Of a DNA stretch of 64,000 nt, positions 35,673 through 43,565 are shown in pieces. Made by a program: the position numbers and the translations under genes. Under the pieces are notes generated by a model. It saw nothing but the letters and a program-made list of their open reading frames with translations. It was not told the DNA's origin and did not search any database. Source of the DNA: Aureibacter tunicatorum (GTDB taxonomy: Bacteria; Bacteroidota; Bacteroidia; Cytophagales; Cyclobacteriaceae). Position 1 is the first letter of the stretch. Each line of letters begins with the position of its first letter. The stretch lies in assembly GCF_036492635.1 (NCBI RefSeq), contig NZ_AP025305.1, forward strand, positions 1,984,001 through 2,048,000, in the 5' to 3' direction.

Positions 35673-37385
35673 TTAGTTAGCTTCTCTTTTATAAAAGACA
35701 TATCCATTCTTTTCTCCAATACGAATGGCGTCAGTAATTTCTTTTTCAAATTGTTCTTGTTTGTGTATTTTGGTGATGATATACACATCTTTGTCTATGT
35801 CTTTTCCGTAATGCAACCAATCTCTGGAATACTTTTCATGGCGATCTTCAGGGATCATTTCAGAGTAGAAAAAAGGTGCGTAACTTTTATATTTTTTAGT
35901 TACTACATAGCTATTTCGATGGTCAAGAGATTTGATGAATTCAACAGCGGCATTTTGAGATATTTTTTCAGCTTTTGCAATATAGAATATCAGACCAAGC
36001 TGCAATGTTAAAGCTGTTCCAATAGAAAGTACTCCGAATCCGATTAGTTCTTTTTGTTTATTGATTTGATATATGCAAATGATTATACTGGCGATTAAGA
36101 TAATTCCTGAAAGGGATTCAATTCCACTTACACTTACATCAGCGTTTAAGTTGGCTAATGTGAATTTATCTTTAATCAAAGGCTTGATCTTGTCAATATT
36201 CATGTATGCAAGAGGTGTAATGAATAGAATAAAACCGATTAATCCGCCTATGGCATAAAGCATGTTTTTCATCCATCCAGTTAAATGCTCTCTTTTATTT
36301 ACAATCTCGTAAACGCTTAAGGCTGCTAAATAGGTCAATGGGAAATAGGCCATTGATGAATAATGAACAATTTTAGATTGTACTATTGTGAATAAGATCA
36401 ATATTGTCCAAAGCAAAATATTCATCCATATCTTAAAATCTTTTTCATAAAATGTGCTGAAGTTCTTCTGCATCATTCCTTTTAAAGCGAAAATAGATGA
36501 AGGAAAACAACCTATTAAAATCACTACAAAATGATAACCGAAGAAGCCGCCATGTCCCGCGTCTTTTGTTTCAAACAATCTGATCTGGTATTTTACAAAA
36601 GTTTCCACAAACCAAGGACCGTTGATGATCGTTTCTATTCCAAACCAAGATAAAGCGGTAAGACAGCTGATTAAAATAAAGGTAAACACGCTTTTAGGAG
36701 AAATGAATAACTTGAATTTTTGCATTATCCAGTAAACTCCGAAACAAAGGCCTATGATAAGGATCGCAACAGGGCCTTTGGTTAGCATAGCAAGACCAGT
36801 GTAGAAACCACCTAATACGGCATAGTAAATTGGTTTTCTATTTAAAACCAGAACATCAATCTCTTTCTGTTTCCAATAGGCTAATATTAAATTGTACATT
36901 CCTAGCAAAATGAAAAGGTTGAACCAAGGGTCAATAATTCCACTTTTGAAATATAGCGCAGGCAATATTGAACCAAAATATGCTCCGGCCCATAATATGC
37001 CAAACAATTGGTCTTTTAATTTTTTCCCAATATTGAACAGAACCACAAGTGTTACTATTCCGCAAATAGCATTTGGAAATCTCGCCGCATATTCACCTAT
37101 TCCAAACAAATGCATGGATAAAGCTTGCAACCAGAAAAATAATGGTGGTTTTTCCCAAAAAGGCTCATAGTCTACATGGACTTTTAGGTACTCGCCCATT
37201 ATAACCATCTCTCTGGATATTTCCGCAAAATTAATTTCATCCCAATCGAATAGATGAACACCACCTAGAAAAGGGAGATAAAAGACAGCTGAAATCAATG
37301 CGATTATTAACTGAACTTTATACTTTGCAAAAAAGGAGGTTTCTTCAGTTTTCGATTGATTTTTTGTTATTGTTGAAAGTGACAT
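35673..37385 (-). CDS. GT39/ArnT-like membrane glycosyltransferase
   Basis: 570 residues with about 11-12 membrane segments. The first periplasmic loop carries HLFDWDEINFAEISREM, the Asp/Glu catalytic motif of the ArnT/PMT superfamily, and EPFWEKPPLFFWLQ follows. Such enzymes move a sugar from a polyprenyl phosphate to a lipid or protein. The adjacent GT2 gene is the type that makes polyprenyl-phosphate sugars, so the two may form a donor-transfer pair. Start is the ATG at 37385 (a TTG one codon earlier is less likely). Confidence 0.88.
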   Translation of the reverse strand: MSLSTITKNQSKTEETSFFAKYKVQLIIALISAVFYLPFLGGVHLFDWDEINFAEISREMVIMGEYLKVHVDYEPFWEKPPLFFWLQALSMHLFGIGEYAARFPNAICGIVTLVVLFNIGKKLKDQLFGILWAGAYFGSILPALYFKSGIIDPWFNLFILLGMYNLILAYWKQKEIDVLVLNRKPIYYAVLGGFYTGLAMLTKGPVAILIIGLCFGVYWIMQKFKLFISPKSVFTFILISCLTALSWFGIETIINGPWFVETFVKYQIRLFETKDAGHGGFFGYHFVVILIGCFPSSIFALKGMMQKNFSTFYEKDFKIWMNILLWTILILFTIVQSKIVHYSSMAYFPLTYLAALSVYEIVNKREHLTGWMKNMLYAIGGLIGFILFITPLAYMNIDKIKPLIKDKFTLANLNADVSVSGIESLSGIILIASIIICIYQINKQKELIGFGVLSIGTALTLQLGLIFYIAKAEKISQNAAVEFIKSLDHRNSYVVTKKYKSYAPFFYSEMIPEDRHEKYSRDWLHYGKDIDKDVYIITKIHKQEQFEKEITDAIRIGEKNGYVFYKREAN

Positions 37386-37398
37386 CAAAAAGAAGGTG

Positions 37399-38139
37399 TT
37401 AATTCAAGTATTTGTATTTCTTTAAACCGATATTATGCAGGAAATATTGCATTGAAACGCTTAAAACACCAAGACCGTAAATCGTGCTTCTTTTCAAATT
37501 GATTGAAGAAGCATCTTCAAAATACTTTGTCGGGCAGGTAACTTCAGCAATATCATATCCTTTATTGCAAATTTGAGCAATTATTTGATTGTCAAAAACA
37601 AAATCGTCGGATAACATATTGTAATTAACGCTTTTTAAGACTTCTCCAGAAAAAGCTCTGTAGCCAGTATGGTACTCGCTTAGCTTTTGATTCATCAGTA
37701 CATTCTGTGTGAATGTCAAGAATCTGTTTGCTATATATTTGTATATTGGCATTCCACCTTTCAATGCGCCTTTGCCTAGAATTCGAGACCCAAAAACTAC
37801 TGGATATACATCATTTCCGATTATGGAAATCATTGCTGTAAGAAGTTTTGGAGTGTATTGATAGTCAGGATGAAGCATGATGATAATGTCGCCTCCAAGC
37901 TCAAGCGCTTTATTATAACATGATTTTTGATTTCCTCCGTACCCTGTGTTATTTTCGTGAGTGATTATATGTACTATGCCTAGTTTTTTTGCAACCTCTG
38001 ATGTATTATCAGAGCTATGGTCGTCTACCAAAACAACTTCATCCACTAGGTCGAAAGGTATTTCATTATATGTGATTTCTAATGTTTTCGCAGCGTTATA
38101 AGCTGGCAATACAATAACTACTTTTTTGTGTTTATACAT
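37399..38139 (-). CDS. GT2 glycosyltransferase, dolichyl/polyprenyl-phosphate sugar synthase type
   Basis: 246 residues of GT-A fold with VVLPAYNAAKTLEITYNEIP, catalytic VLVDDHSSDNT and MLHPDYQYTPK (DxD-like). Length and motifs fit enzymes that charge polyprenyl phosphate with a hexose. Membrane attachment is peripheral. The GT39 gene begins 13 bases later. A promoter with TTG, 22 bases and TATATTTG lies at 38205-38173. Confidence 0.9.
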   Translation of the reverse strand: MYKHKKVVIVLPAYNAAKTLEITYNEIPFDLVDEVVLVDDHSSDNTSEVAKKLGIVHIITHENNTGYGGNQKSCYNKALELGGDIIIMLHPDYQYTPKLLTAMISIIGNDVYPVVFGSRILGKGALKGGMPIYKYIANRFLTFTQNVLMNQKLSEYHTGYRAFSGEVLKSVNYNMLSDDFVFDNQIIAQICNKGYDIAEVTCPTKYFEDASSINLKRSTIYGLGVLSVSMQYFLHNIGLKKYKYLN

Positions 38140-38172
38140 GGTTGATAATAAGAATTAAAAAATCTATGCGAA

Positions 38173-38205
38173 CAAATATATCGAATAAATTTTTTAATAG
38201 TCCAA
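38173..38205 (-). promoter_or_regulatory. Promoter of the GT2-GT39 pair
   Basis: Minus-strand TTG at 38205-38203, 22-base spacer, and an exact TATATTTG at 38180-38173. The start codon is 34 bases further on. Confidence 0.55.
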
Positions 38206-38258
38206 TATTATTGAGAAAAAGCGTATTATTGCATTATTGGAATATTTATAAGTATATC

Positions 38259-38396
38259 ATGAAAAAAAACAAGATACTATTGCTTATTGGCTTTATAATT
38301 TTTATGGTGGTTATATTGATCGTAATGATTGATATTTCATCCAAGACGAAGTTTCCAGGACAAATAAACGATGCTCAGGAAGAGGTTATTCCTTAA
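38259..38396 (+). CDS. Single-span membrane peptide of unknown function (45 residues)
   Basis: Starts at ATG 38259 with MKKNKILLLIGFIIFMVVIL, a single hydrophobic helix, then a polar tail ending FPGQINDAQEEVIP. The charge pattern (MKKNK first) predicts N-in/C-out or a signal anchor. It is divergent from the glycosyltransferases and convergent with the antiporter, overlapping it by 11 bases. Such one-helix peptides of 40-50 residues are common in Cytophagales; no function is known to me. Confidence 0.6.
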   Translation: MKKNKILLLIGFIIFMVVILIVMIDISSKTKFPGQINDAQEEVIP

Positions 38397-39597
38397 GGGT
38401 TTCATTGCTTTCTGTTATTATCAACTTGAGTTTATTTGCCAACAAGTTTATAGTTGATCCTTGGATAAGCACGGAGGCTAATACGACGAAAAAGACAATA
38501 TTGAAGATGTCATCGGCATTTTTGAGTCCGAGTATTGCTGGGTAAATAGCAAATACTATTGGAGTTGCTCCTTTGAGTCCGACCCATGAGATGAAAGTTT
38601 TTTTCCTCCATGAGGCTTTTGATAAGGCATAAACGCTGAATACAGAGAGAGGCCTTGCTATAAACAGACTTATTCCGGCGATCAATAAACCTTTACCTAA
38701 AAATGGAAGCATTTGGTTAGGAAAAACTTGTAATCCAAGAACTAGGAACATTGTGATTTGCATGAACCAAGAGACTCCTTGGAAAAAATGTATGATATCG
38801 TATTTTTCGGAGAAATCGCCATTTCCAATAATTATGCCCATAATGTATACAGCCAAAAAGCCGCTTCCTTGAACAAAGTTAGCTGAAGAAAAGGCTAAAG
38901 TAACCAAGGAGATCATGAGCACTGGGTATAAACCTTTATTGGCTAGATTAATATTTTTAAGTATGTATAATGATAATTTGCCGAAAAGTATGCCGATGAT
39001 AAAGCCCATTGACATTTGAATTAAAAAAGTAGGAAATAGGATTAAAAAGTTGTTTGATCCATTCATAATCATTTTAGAGAAACTTATTGTAAGAAAATAG
39101 GCCATAGGGTCATTGCATCCGGATTCCAATTCCAATGTTTTTGTTATGTTTTCTTTTAATCTGAATTTTCCGGTTTTCATAATTGAAAATACCGCTGCTG
39201 AATCGGTAGAAGATATAATAGAACCAATTAGAAGACTTTCAATAAATGTAAAATGAGTCGTGATATGAATTAAAGAACCTGCTATAAACACACTCAGAAA
39301 GACTCCTATAGTTGCCAAGCTAATTCCTTCAGGTAGAATGTTTTTTATATATGTCCATCTGGTTTCAAGACCTCCTGAAAAAAGAATAAATGATAAAGCT
39401 ACACCGCCTAATGCTTCAGAAAACTTGGGGGCGTTGAAATAAAAATCGTATTTGCCTCCGTTGCCAAATAACATGCCAATGCCAAGAAATACCAAAAGTG
39501 AAGGTATTCCATAGTTTGTGGAGGGTTTGCTAATCAGTATGCTAATCAGAAGAAGCAATGAGCTTACAAAAAGTATTTCGGTGAGATTATATTCCAA
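38386..39597 (-). CDS. CPA1-type cation/proton antiporter (NhaP2-like), without C-terminal domain
   Basis: 403 residues, 12-13 membrane segments. SGGLETRW and the paired acidic sites in ISSTDSAAVFSIM and ELESGCNDPMAYFL are the ion-binding motifs of NhaP2/CvrA potassium antiporters. The full-length family carries a TrkA-C regulatory domain after the membrane part; here the protein ends shortly after the last helix. Start is TTG at 39597 (stop codon 12 bases upstream in frame, next ATG about 40 residues in). It probably exchanges K+ or Na+ for H+. Confidence 0.87.
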   Translation of the reverse strand: MEYNLTEILFVSSLLLLISILISKPSTNYGIPSLLVFLGIGMLFGNGGKYDFYFNAPKFSEALGGVALSFILFSGGLETRWTYIKNILPEGISLATIGVFLSVFIAGSLIHITTHFTFIESLLIGSIISSTDSAAVFSIMKTGKFRLKENITKTLELESGCNDPMAYFLTISFSKMIMNGSNNFLILFPTFLIQMSMGFIIGILFGKLSLYILKNINLANKGLYPVLMISLVTLAFSSANFVQGSGFLAVYIMGIIIGNGDFSEKYDIIHFFQGVSWFMQITMFLVLGLQVFPNQMLPFLGKGLLIAGISLFIARPLSVFSVYALSKASWRKKTFISWVGLKGATPIVFAIYPAILGLKNADDIFNIVFFVVLASVLIQGSTINLLANKLKLIITESNETLKE

Positions 39598-39654
39598 TGT
39601 ATCTTTTTAATAATAAAGATATTAGAAGTGAGTTTTGTTGAAATATTATTAAAT

Positions 39655-39687
39655 AAAAAAAGCAACGAGAGCTCGTTGCTTTTTTTA
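39655..39687 (-). terminator. Terminator of the sdhCAB operon
   Basis: AGCAACGAG/CTCGTTGCT palindrome (39661-39680) flanked by A6 and T7 runs, 18 bases below the sdhB stop. It also has a T-tract on the plus strand. Confidence 0.8.
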
Positions 39688-39704
39688 ACGTTTCAAATTT
39701 AATA

Positions 39705-40457
39705 TTAATCTTGTCTAGATCCGATTTTTGCAGAATAGTATTCTCTATTCATTCTTGCAATGTTGCTTAGGCTAATTCCTTTTGGACATTCAGCTTCACA
39801 AGCACCAGTGTTAGTACAAGCGCCGAAACCTTCAGAATCCATTTGATTAACCATTGCAGTAACTCTTCGTGTTCTTTCTGCATTACCTTGTGGTAATAAA
39901 GCTAATTGTGAAACTTTAGCAGAAACGAATAGCATTGCAGATGCATTTTTACACGCTGCTACACAAGCACCACAACCGATACAAGCAGCAGCATCCATAG
40001 CCAAATCAGCTTTTTCCTTAGGAATAGGAATAGCGTTAGCGTCTGGAATTCCTCCTGTGTTCACACCTACGTGTCCACCAGCTTGAATAATTCTTTCAAA
40101 CGAGCTTCTATCAACTACAAGATCTTTCAAAACAGGGAAAGCCTTTGCTCTCCAAGGTTCGATAGTGATTGTATCGCCATCGTTGAATGTTCTCATATGC
40201 AACTGGCAAACTGTGATTTCTTCCTCAGGTCCATGAGGACGACCATTGATGAACAATGAGCACATACCACATATACCTTCACGGCAATCACTGTCAAAAT
40301 GTATAGGATCTTCATTCTTAGCAACTAGATCCTCGTTAAGTATATCTAGCATTTCTAAAAATGATGATCCTTCAGAAATATTCGATATTTTATATTCTTT
40401 AAACTGTCCTTTGCTCTTACTGTCTTTTTGACGCCAAACTTTGAGTGTTAAATCCAT
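39705..40457 (-). CDS. sdhB: Succinate dehydrogenase iron-sulfur subunit
   Basis: 250 residues. The three cluster motifs are visible: [19 protein letters not shown] (2Fe-2S), [13 protein letters not shown] (4Fe-4S) and [16 protein letters not shown] (3Fe-4S, with further Cys). Passes electrons from SdhA flavin to the membrane anchor. It follows sdhA after 61 bases containing a hairpin. Completes the three-gene order C-A-B of the b558 type found in Bacteroidota and Bacillus. Confidence 0.96.
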   Translation of the reverse strand: MDLTLKVWRQKDSKSKGQFKEYKISNISEGSSFLEMLDILNEDLVAKNEDPIHFDSDCREGICGMCSLFINGRPHGPEEEITVCQLHMRTFNDGDTITIEPWRAKAFPVLKDLVVDRSSFERIIQAGGHVGVNTGGIPDANAIPIPKEKADLAMDAAACIGCGACVAACKNASAMLFVSAKVSQLALLPQGNAERTRRVTAMVNQMDSEGFGACTNTGACEAECPKGISLSNIARMNREYYSAKIGSRQD

Positions 40458-40492
40458 GTCTTAATAACTTGGTTTGTTAACTAAATCCTTAA

Positions 40493-40514
40493 AGGAGAAA
40501 GTAACCTTTCTCCT
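40493..40514. promoter_or_regulatory. Intercistronic hairpin between sdhA and sdhB
   Basis: Perfect 9-bp stem AGGAGAAAG/CTTTCTCCT with loop TAAC. On the sense (minus) strand only TTT follows, so it is more likely a stability or partial-attenuation structure that adjusts SdhB relative to SdhA than a full terminator. Confidence 0.55.
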
Positions 40515-40518
40515 AATT

Positions 40519-42453
40519 TTATTTATAACTTCTTTGAGTAAGTTTTACATTCTCAAAGATTAGCTCTTCTTTATGAAGTACAGGTTCGTTATTGTCCCCT
40601 TTGTATTCCCAAGCGGAAACGAAAGTGAAGTTCTCATCATCACGCTTAGCCTCGTTTTCCTCAGTTTGGTGCTCTTCTCTGAAGTGACCACCGCATGATT
40701 CTTCTCTAACTAAAGCATCCTTGCACATCAATTCACCTAGTTCCATGAAGTCAGCAACTCTTAGCGCATTTTCAAGCGACATATTTAGCTCTTCATTTGT
40801 TCCTAGTACTTTTACATCTTCCCAGAAGTTCTTTCTAAGAACTTGAATTTCTTTGATTGCTTCTTGAAGACCTTGAGCGTTCCTAGCCATACCGCATTTG
40901 TCCCACATGATTTTTCCTAATTTCTTGTGGAATTCTAGCACAGAAGTTTGGCCTTTGATAGAAAGAAGTTTGTTGATTCTTTCTTTTACGCTATCAAGGG
41001 CTTTAGTGAATTCAGGATGGCTTGTTTCTACTTTCGTGTAAGCCATTTCAGCTAGGTAATTTCCGATTGTGTAAGGAATTACAAAATACCCATCGGCAAG
41101 ACCTTGCATCAAGGCTGAAGCTCCTAGTCTGTTAGCTCCGTGATCAGAGAAGTTGCACTCTCCGATTGCAAACAAACCATCAACAGTTGTCATCAAATTA
41201 TAATCAACCCAAAGTCCACCCATAGTGTAGTGAACAGCAGGATAGATCATCATTGGAGTTTTGTAAGGATTATCAGCGGTGATCTTTTCGTACATTTGGA
41301 ATAAGTTTCCATATTTCGCTCTGATCACATCCTCGCCATCTCTTTTGATTGCATCTGCGAAATCAAGGTATACTGCTAGTCCAGTTGAACCAACTCCTCT
41401 GTCTGCATCACAAACTTTTTTGGCATTTCTAGAAGCAACGTCTCTTGGAACCAAGTTACCAAATGAAGGGTAAATTCTTTCCAAGTAATAGTCTCTGTCC
41501 TCTTCGTTAATGTTTTCAGGTCTCAATTCTCCTTTTTGGATCTTTTGAGCCATCTCAACAGTTTTTGGAACCCAAACTCTACCGTCATTCCTTAATGATT
41601 CAGACATCAAAGTAAGCTTTGACTGTTGATCTCCATGAACAGGAATACAAGTAGGGTGAATTTGAGTGAAGCAAGGGTTTGCAAACAAAGCACCTTGTTT
41701 GTGAGCTCTCCAAGCGGCAGAACCATTACATCCCATAGCATTTGTTGACAAGAAGAACACGTTTCCGTATCCACCAGTCGCTAATACTACTGCATGCGCG
41801 CTATGAGCTTCAACAGCTCCAGTAACCATATTTCTAGAAATGATACCTCTTGCCTTGTTATCAACTTTTACAAGTTCCACCATTTCAGTTCTAGGGCATA
41901 ATTTTACTTTACCCTTGTTAACTTGTCTTGAAAGTGCGCTATAAGCACCTAGCAATAACTGCTGTCCCGTTTGACCACGAGCATAGAATGTACGCGAAAC
42001 CTGAGCTCCACCGAATGATCTATTATCAAGCAAACCGCCATACTCTCTTGCGAAAGGCACACCTTGAGCCACACATTGATCAATGATGCTGTTCGATACC
42101 TCAGCTAGTCTGTATACATTCGCTTCGCGAGCTCTGTAGTCACCACCTTTGATAGTATCGTAAAAAAGTCTGTAAATCGAGTCACCGTCGTTTTGATAGT
42201 TCTTCGCAGCGTTGATACCACCTTGGGCAGCAATGGAGTGAGCTCTTCTTGCTGAATCTTGATAGAAAAACGCTTTTACATTATAGCCTAATTCTGCAAA
42301 TGACGCAGCGGCAGAAGCACCAGCCAAACCAGTACCAACAACTATAACATCGTACTTTCTTTTATTCGCTGGGTTAACCAGTTTTAAATTGAATTTATGT
42401 TTACTCCACTTTTCAGCCAATGGGCCTTCAGGAATTTTCGAATCTAATATCAT
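40519..42453 (-). CDS. sdhA: Succinate dehydrogenase flavoprotein subunit
   Basis: 644 residues, the longer Bacteroidota type of SdhA/FrdA. FAD loop [17 protein letters not shown]; the histidyl-FAD region [18 protein letters not shown]; substrate region HPTCIPVHG; and catalytic Arg in the [11 protein letters not shown] vicinity. Oxidises succinate in the TCA cycle, or runs as fumarate reductase. Second in the operon, 31 bases after sdhC. Confidence 0.97.
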   Translation of the reverse strand: MILDSKIPEGPLAEKWSKHKFNLKLVNPANKRKYDVIVVGTGLAGASAAASFAELGYNVKAFFYQDSARRAHSIAAQGGINAAKNYQNDGDSIYRLFYDTIKGGDYRAREANVYRLAEVSNSIIDQCVAQGVPFAREYGGLLDNRSFGGAQVSRTFYARGQTGQQLLLGAYSALSRQVNKGKVKLCPRTEMVELVKVDNKARGIISRNMVTGAVEAHSAHAVVLATGGYGNVFFLSTNAMGCNGSAAWRAHKQGALFANPCFTQIHPTCIPVHGDQQSKLTLMSESLRNDGRVWVPKTVEMAQKIQKGELRPENINEEDRDYYLERIYPSFGNLVPRDVASRNAKKVCDADRGVGSTGLAVYLDFADAIKRDGEDVIRAKYGNLFQMYEKITADNPYKTPMMIYPAVHYTMGGLWVDYNLMTTVDGLFAIGECNFSDHGANRLGASALMQGLADGYFVIPYTIGNYLAEMAYTKVETSHPEFTKALDSVKERINKLLSIKGQTSVLEFHKKLGKIMWDKCGMARNAQGLQEAIKEIQVLRKNFWEDVKVLGTNEELNMSLENALRVADFMELGELMCKDALVREESCGGHFREEHQTEENEAKRDDENFTFVSAWEYKGDNNEPVLHKEELIFENVKLTQRSYK

Positions 42454-42484
42454 GTCTCTAATGATTTTAGGAATGATTAATCAT

Positions 42485-43168
42485 TTAAACAAAAAGGTAT
42501 ACGTAGATTGGCATAATAGCGAATCCAAAAGGAACTACAATCGAGAAGATTGTACCTAGCGCCTTGATGATAGGAGTGTATTTAGGATGATTCAATCCTA
42601 AAGTTTGGAAGGCACTTTGAAATCCATGATTAAGATGATACCCTAAGAAAATCATCGAAATAACATAAACAGCTACAATCCAAAGCTGTTTAAAAGCAGC
42701 AACAACGATTGTGTAAAGATCTTTGTACTCAACACCGTCGATTGTCGTAACAGGCAAATCATTGCTGATCTTTGCTCTGTACCAAAACTGAGCCATGTGC
42801 AAAACAATGAAAATCAGGATTACTGTTCCTAGAATTCCCATGTTTCTTGAGCTCCACTTACTGTTGGCTTTAGCATCAACAGTAGCGTATGCAACTGGTC
42901 TTGCAGCCTTGTTTTGATTAGTAAGAATCAAAGAAATCAAGGCGTGAGCTATGATGCTGAAATACAGGACGTAAGCTACTGTCTTGATTAGCGGATTGGC
43001 TGCTAGGGCGGCTGAATAAAGGTTAAATGCCTGTCCCCCATCATTAACGAATAATTGAAGATTTCCCAGTAGGTGAATCACCAAAAATGTGATCAGGAAT
43101 AACCCTGTAAGAGCCATCCAAATCTTACGGCCTAATGTCACCGAAAATGTTTGTTTAACCTTACTCAT
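42485..43168 (-). CDS. sdhC: Succinate dehydrogenase cytochrome b558 subunit
   Basis: 227 residues with five hydrophobic segments and several conserved histidines (in FLVIHLLGN, IAHALI, IVLHMAQF, GYHLNHG) as expected for the di-haem anchor. LGRKIWMALTGLFLITFLVIH is the typical opening. It passes electrons to menaquinone. First gene of sdhCAB, behind a well-formed promoter at 43217-43247. Confidence 0.93.
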   Translation of the reverse strand: MSKVKQTFSVTLGRKIWMALTGLFLITFLVIHLLGNLQLFVNDGGQAFNLYSAALAANPLIKTVAYVLYFSIIAHALISLILTNQNKAARPVAYATVDAKANSKWSSRNMGILGTVILIFIVLHMAQFWYRAKISNDLPVTTIDGVEYKDLYTIVVAAFKQLWIVAVYVISMIFLGYHLNHGFQSAFQTLGLNHPKYTPIIKALGTIFSIVVPFGFAIMPIYVYLFV

Positions 43169-43216
43169 GTTTAGTTTTTGTGTAAATAAAATTGTTTATA
43201 TTATCTAATTTCAATT

Positions 43217-43247
43217 CAAATTTATGACTCAATTTGACTCAAAACAA
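43217..43247 (-). promoter_or_regulatory. Promoter of sdhCAB
   Basis: Minus-strand TTG (43247-43245), a 20-base spacer, and exact TAAATTTG (43224-43217), 49 bases before the sdhC start. The spacer is filled by two tandem TGACTCAA octamers on the plus strand. Confidence 0.7.
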
Positions 43248-43313
43248 TGAGTCGCATCATATTGGGTCTAATTTTAAATTATTCTAAATAAGTTGGACTG
43301 TCATATGACTCAA
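43225..43313. repeat. TGACTCAA repeats at the sdh promoter
   Basis: Three direct copies of TGACTCAA at 43225-43232, 43235-43242 and 43306-43313, plus a partial inverted copy TGAGTC at 43248-43253. The first two are 10 bases apart, and both fall between the -33 and -7 elements; the third overlaps the palindrome GTCATATGAC (43300-43309). The arrangement suggests binding sites of a dimeric regulator. Confidence 0.6.
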
Positions 43314-43448
43314 ATCCATTCATGAAACTTAGCTTTATACTAAATGTTCACATCAGTAGTTTCAAAATAGATATTTCATTAATGAAGTAAAAGGAGCTAT
43401 TGGTTTTATTCAAAAACTTAGAAAAATAAAATGAAATAAAATTTTGTT

Positions 43449-43456
43449 TATATTTG
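43449..43456 (+). promoter_or_regulatory. TAnnTTTG box upstream of the second T9SS protein
   Basis: Exact TATATTTG with an expected start near 43462, about 100 bases before the ATG. No clear -33 element at 20 bases. Confidence 0.35.
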
Positions 43457-43565
43457 AACATTTCAGCTGTGGATAAATTATTTAATTATTGATTTATGCA
43501 ATGTTGTTATCATAATTTTTGATATATTATATTTAACCAATAGATTAAATCTTATTTGTTTCCGC

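Larger units (their letters stand above)
43169..43565. other. 397-base divergent regulatory region, no gene
   Basis: Shared by sdhCAB and the surface-protein gene. It holds the sdh promoter, the TGACTCAA repeats and a TATATTTG box toward the right; the remainder is AT-rich with no ORF, hairpin or tRNA I can support. Confidence 0.6.

Noticed and set aside
38142-38258. 39-codon N-terminal extension (TTG start) of the 45-residue membrane peptide
   Set aside because: The extension is polar, lies over the GT2 promoter, and the peptide starts naturally with MKKNK before its helix.
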